DNA of 6,904 nt. Origin: Bacteroidota bacterium (lineage in GTDB: Bacteria > Bacteroidota > Rhodothermia > Rhodothermales > JAAAOL01). The position numbers were made by a program, and so were the translations under genes. Of this stretch, positions 6,563 through 6,904 are shown one piece after another. Under the pieces are notes generated by a model. It saw nothing but the letters and a program-made list of their open reading frames with translations, did no database searches and was not told where the DNA came from. Positions within the stretch are counted from its first letter, which is position 1; each line of letters opens with the position of its first letter. Where the stretch lies: assembly GCA_009908885.1 (NCBI GenBank), contig JAAAOL010000310.1:1-6904 (forward strand), read 5' to 3'.

Positions 6563-6904
6563 CGACCGCAACGAGCTCTTCGATGCGACCCTGACGCCGT
6601 TCTTCGCGCCGGAGGGCGTCGTCGTGGTCGGCGCGTCGTCGGCTCCGGCCAAGCTGGGCCACGTGCTGGCGCAGAACCTCGTGCGCAGCGGCTACGAGGG
6701 AGCGATTCACTTCGTCAACCCGCACGGCGGCGCGCTCTTCGACCGTCCGCTCCATGCCCACCTCGCGGACGTGCCAGACCCGGTGGATCTGGCCGTGCTG
6801 CTGATCCCGGCGCCCCACGTGCCCGAGACGCTGCGGGCCTGCGGGACGCGCGGCATCCAGGCGGCGATCATCGCCTCGGGGGGATTTCGGGAAACTGGAG
6901 CGGC
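6555..6904 (+). CDS. NDP-forming acyl-CoA synthetase, N-terminal CoA-binding domain (3' end outside the window)
   Basis: The ATG lies within the last 8 nt of the aminotransferase gene (ATGTCTAG overlap), and the frame stays open to the window end, giving 116 residues. They form a CoA-binding Rossmann domain. FAPEGVVVVGASSAPAKLG (17-35) contains the GAS-x2-P-x-K-x-G nucleotide/CoA loop. FVNPHGG (53-59), VDLAVLLIPA (77-86) and IIASGGFRETG (105-115) follow in the order seen in acetyl/acyl-CoA synthetase (ADP-forming) alpha subunits and in fused acetate-CoA ligase family proteins. The enzyme makes free acid plus ATP (or GTP) from acyl-CoA, ADP and phosphate. The phospho-histidine and ATP-grasp parts would be downstream and are not seen. 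A protein acetyltransferase fusion (Pat-like) shares this N-terminus and is the main alternative, but the operon context favours the synthetase. No Shine-Dalgarno is visible, so translational coupling is likely. Confidence 0.85.
   Translation, partial: MSSDRNELFDATLTPFFAPEGVVVVGASSAPAKLGHVLAQNLVRSGYEGAIHFVNPHGGALFDRPLHAHLADVPDPVDLAVLLIPAPHVPETLRACGTRGIQAAIIASGGFRETGA

Noticed and set aside
1..6904. CRISPR array, tRNA/rRNA, insertion sequence or phage genes
   Set aside because: I saw no repeat-spacer pattern, no tRNA-like cloverleaf, and no transposase, integrase or terminal inverted repeats.

Overview
The window looks like chromosomal DNA from a GC-rich member of the Bacteroidota/Rhodothermota group. 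Two things support this. A secreted protein ends in a type IX secretion (T9SS) C-terminal sorting domain, which is essentially confined to that lineage. Most starts also lack a clear Shine-Dalgarno sequence. The lineage is inferred; no 16S or other marker gene is present.

Layout. Positions 1-1148 carry two forward genes for exported proteins: a T9SS-sorted Ig-like-fold protein, then a short signal-peptide ORF that looks like the N-terminal remnant of a larger secreted protein. This stretch is visibly richer in A+T than the rest. The remnant's end overlaps, tail to tail, the end of a reverse-strand small MscS-type mechanosensitive channel (1109-2035). An intergenic region of about 357 bp (2036-2392) separates the channel from a forward gene cluster transcribed divergently from it. 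This region holds a perfect 12-bp palindrome that resembles a LacI-family operator, plus weaker repeats.

The forward cluster (2393 to the window end) is compact and reads as one operon. First comes a 2-oxoacid:ferredoxin oxidoreductase of the VOR (2-oxoisovalerate) type, built from only two polypeptides: a ferredoxin(delta)-alpha fusion and a TPP-binding beta-gamma fusion. Next is a class I/II PLP aminotransferase. Last is the start of an NDP-forming acyl-CoA synthetase, which runs off the window. Two of the junctions are short overlaps (11 and 8 nt).

Together the cluster spells out an amino-acid fermentation or degradation route best known from peptidolytic archaea such as Pyrococcus. The aminotransferase makes a 2-oxoacid, the VOR oxidatively decarboxylates it to an acyl-CoA while reducing ferredoxin, and the synthetase turns the acyl-CoA into free acid plus ATP. 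Domain assignments are strong. The branched-chain substrate, the direction of flux and the LacI-type control are inferences.
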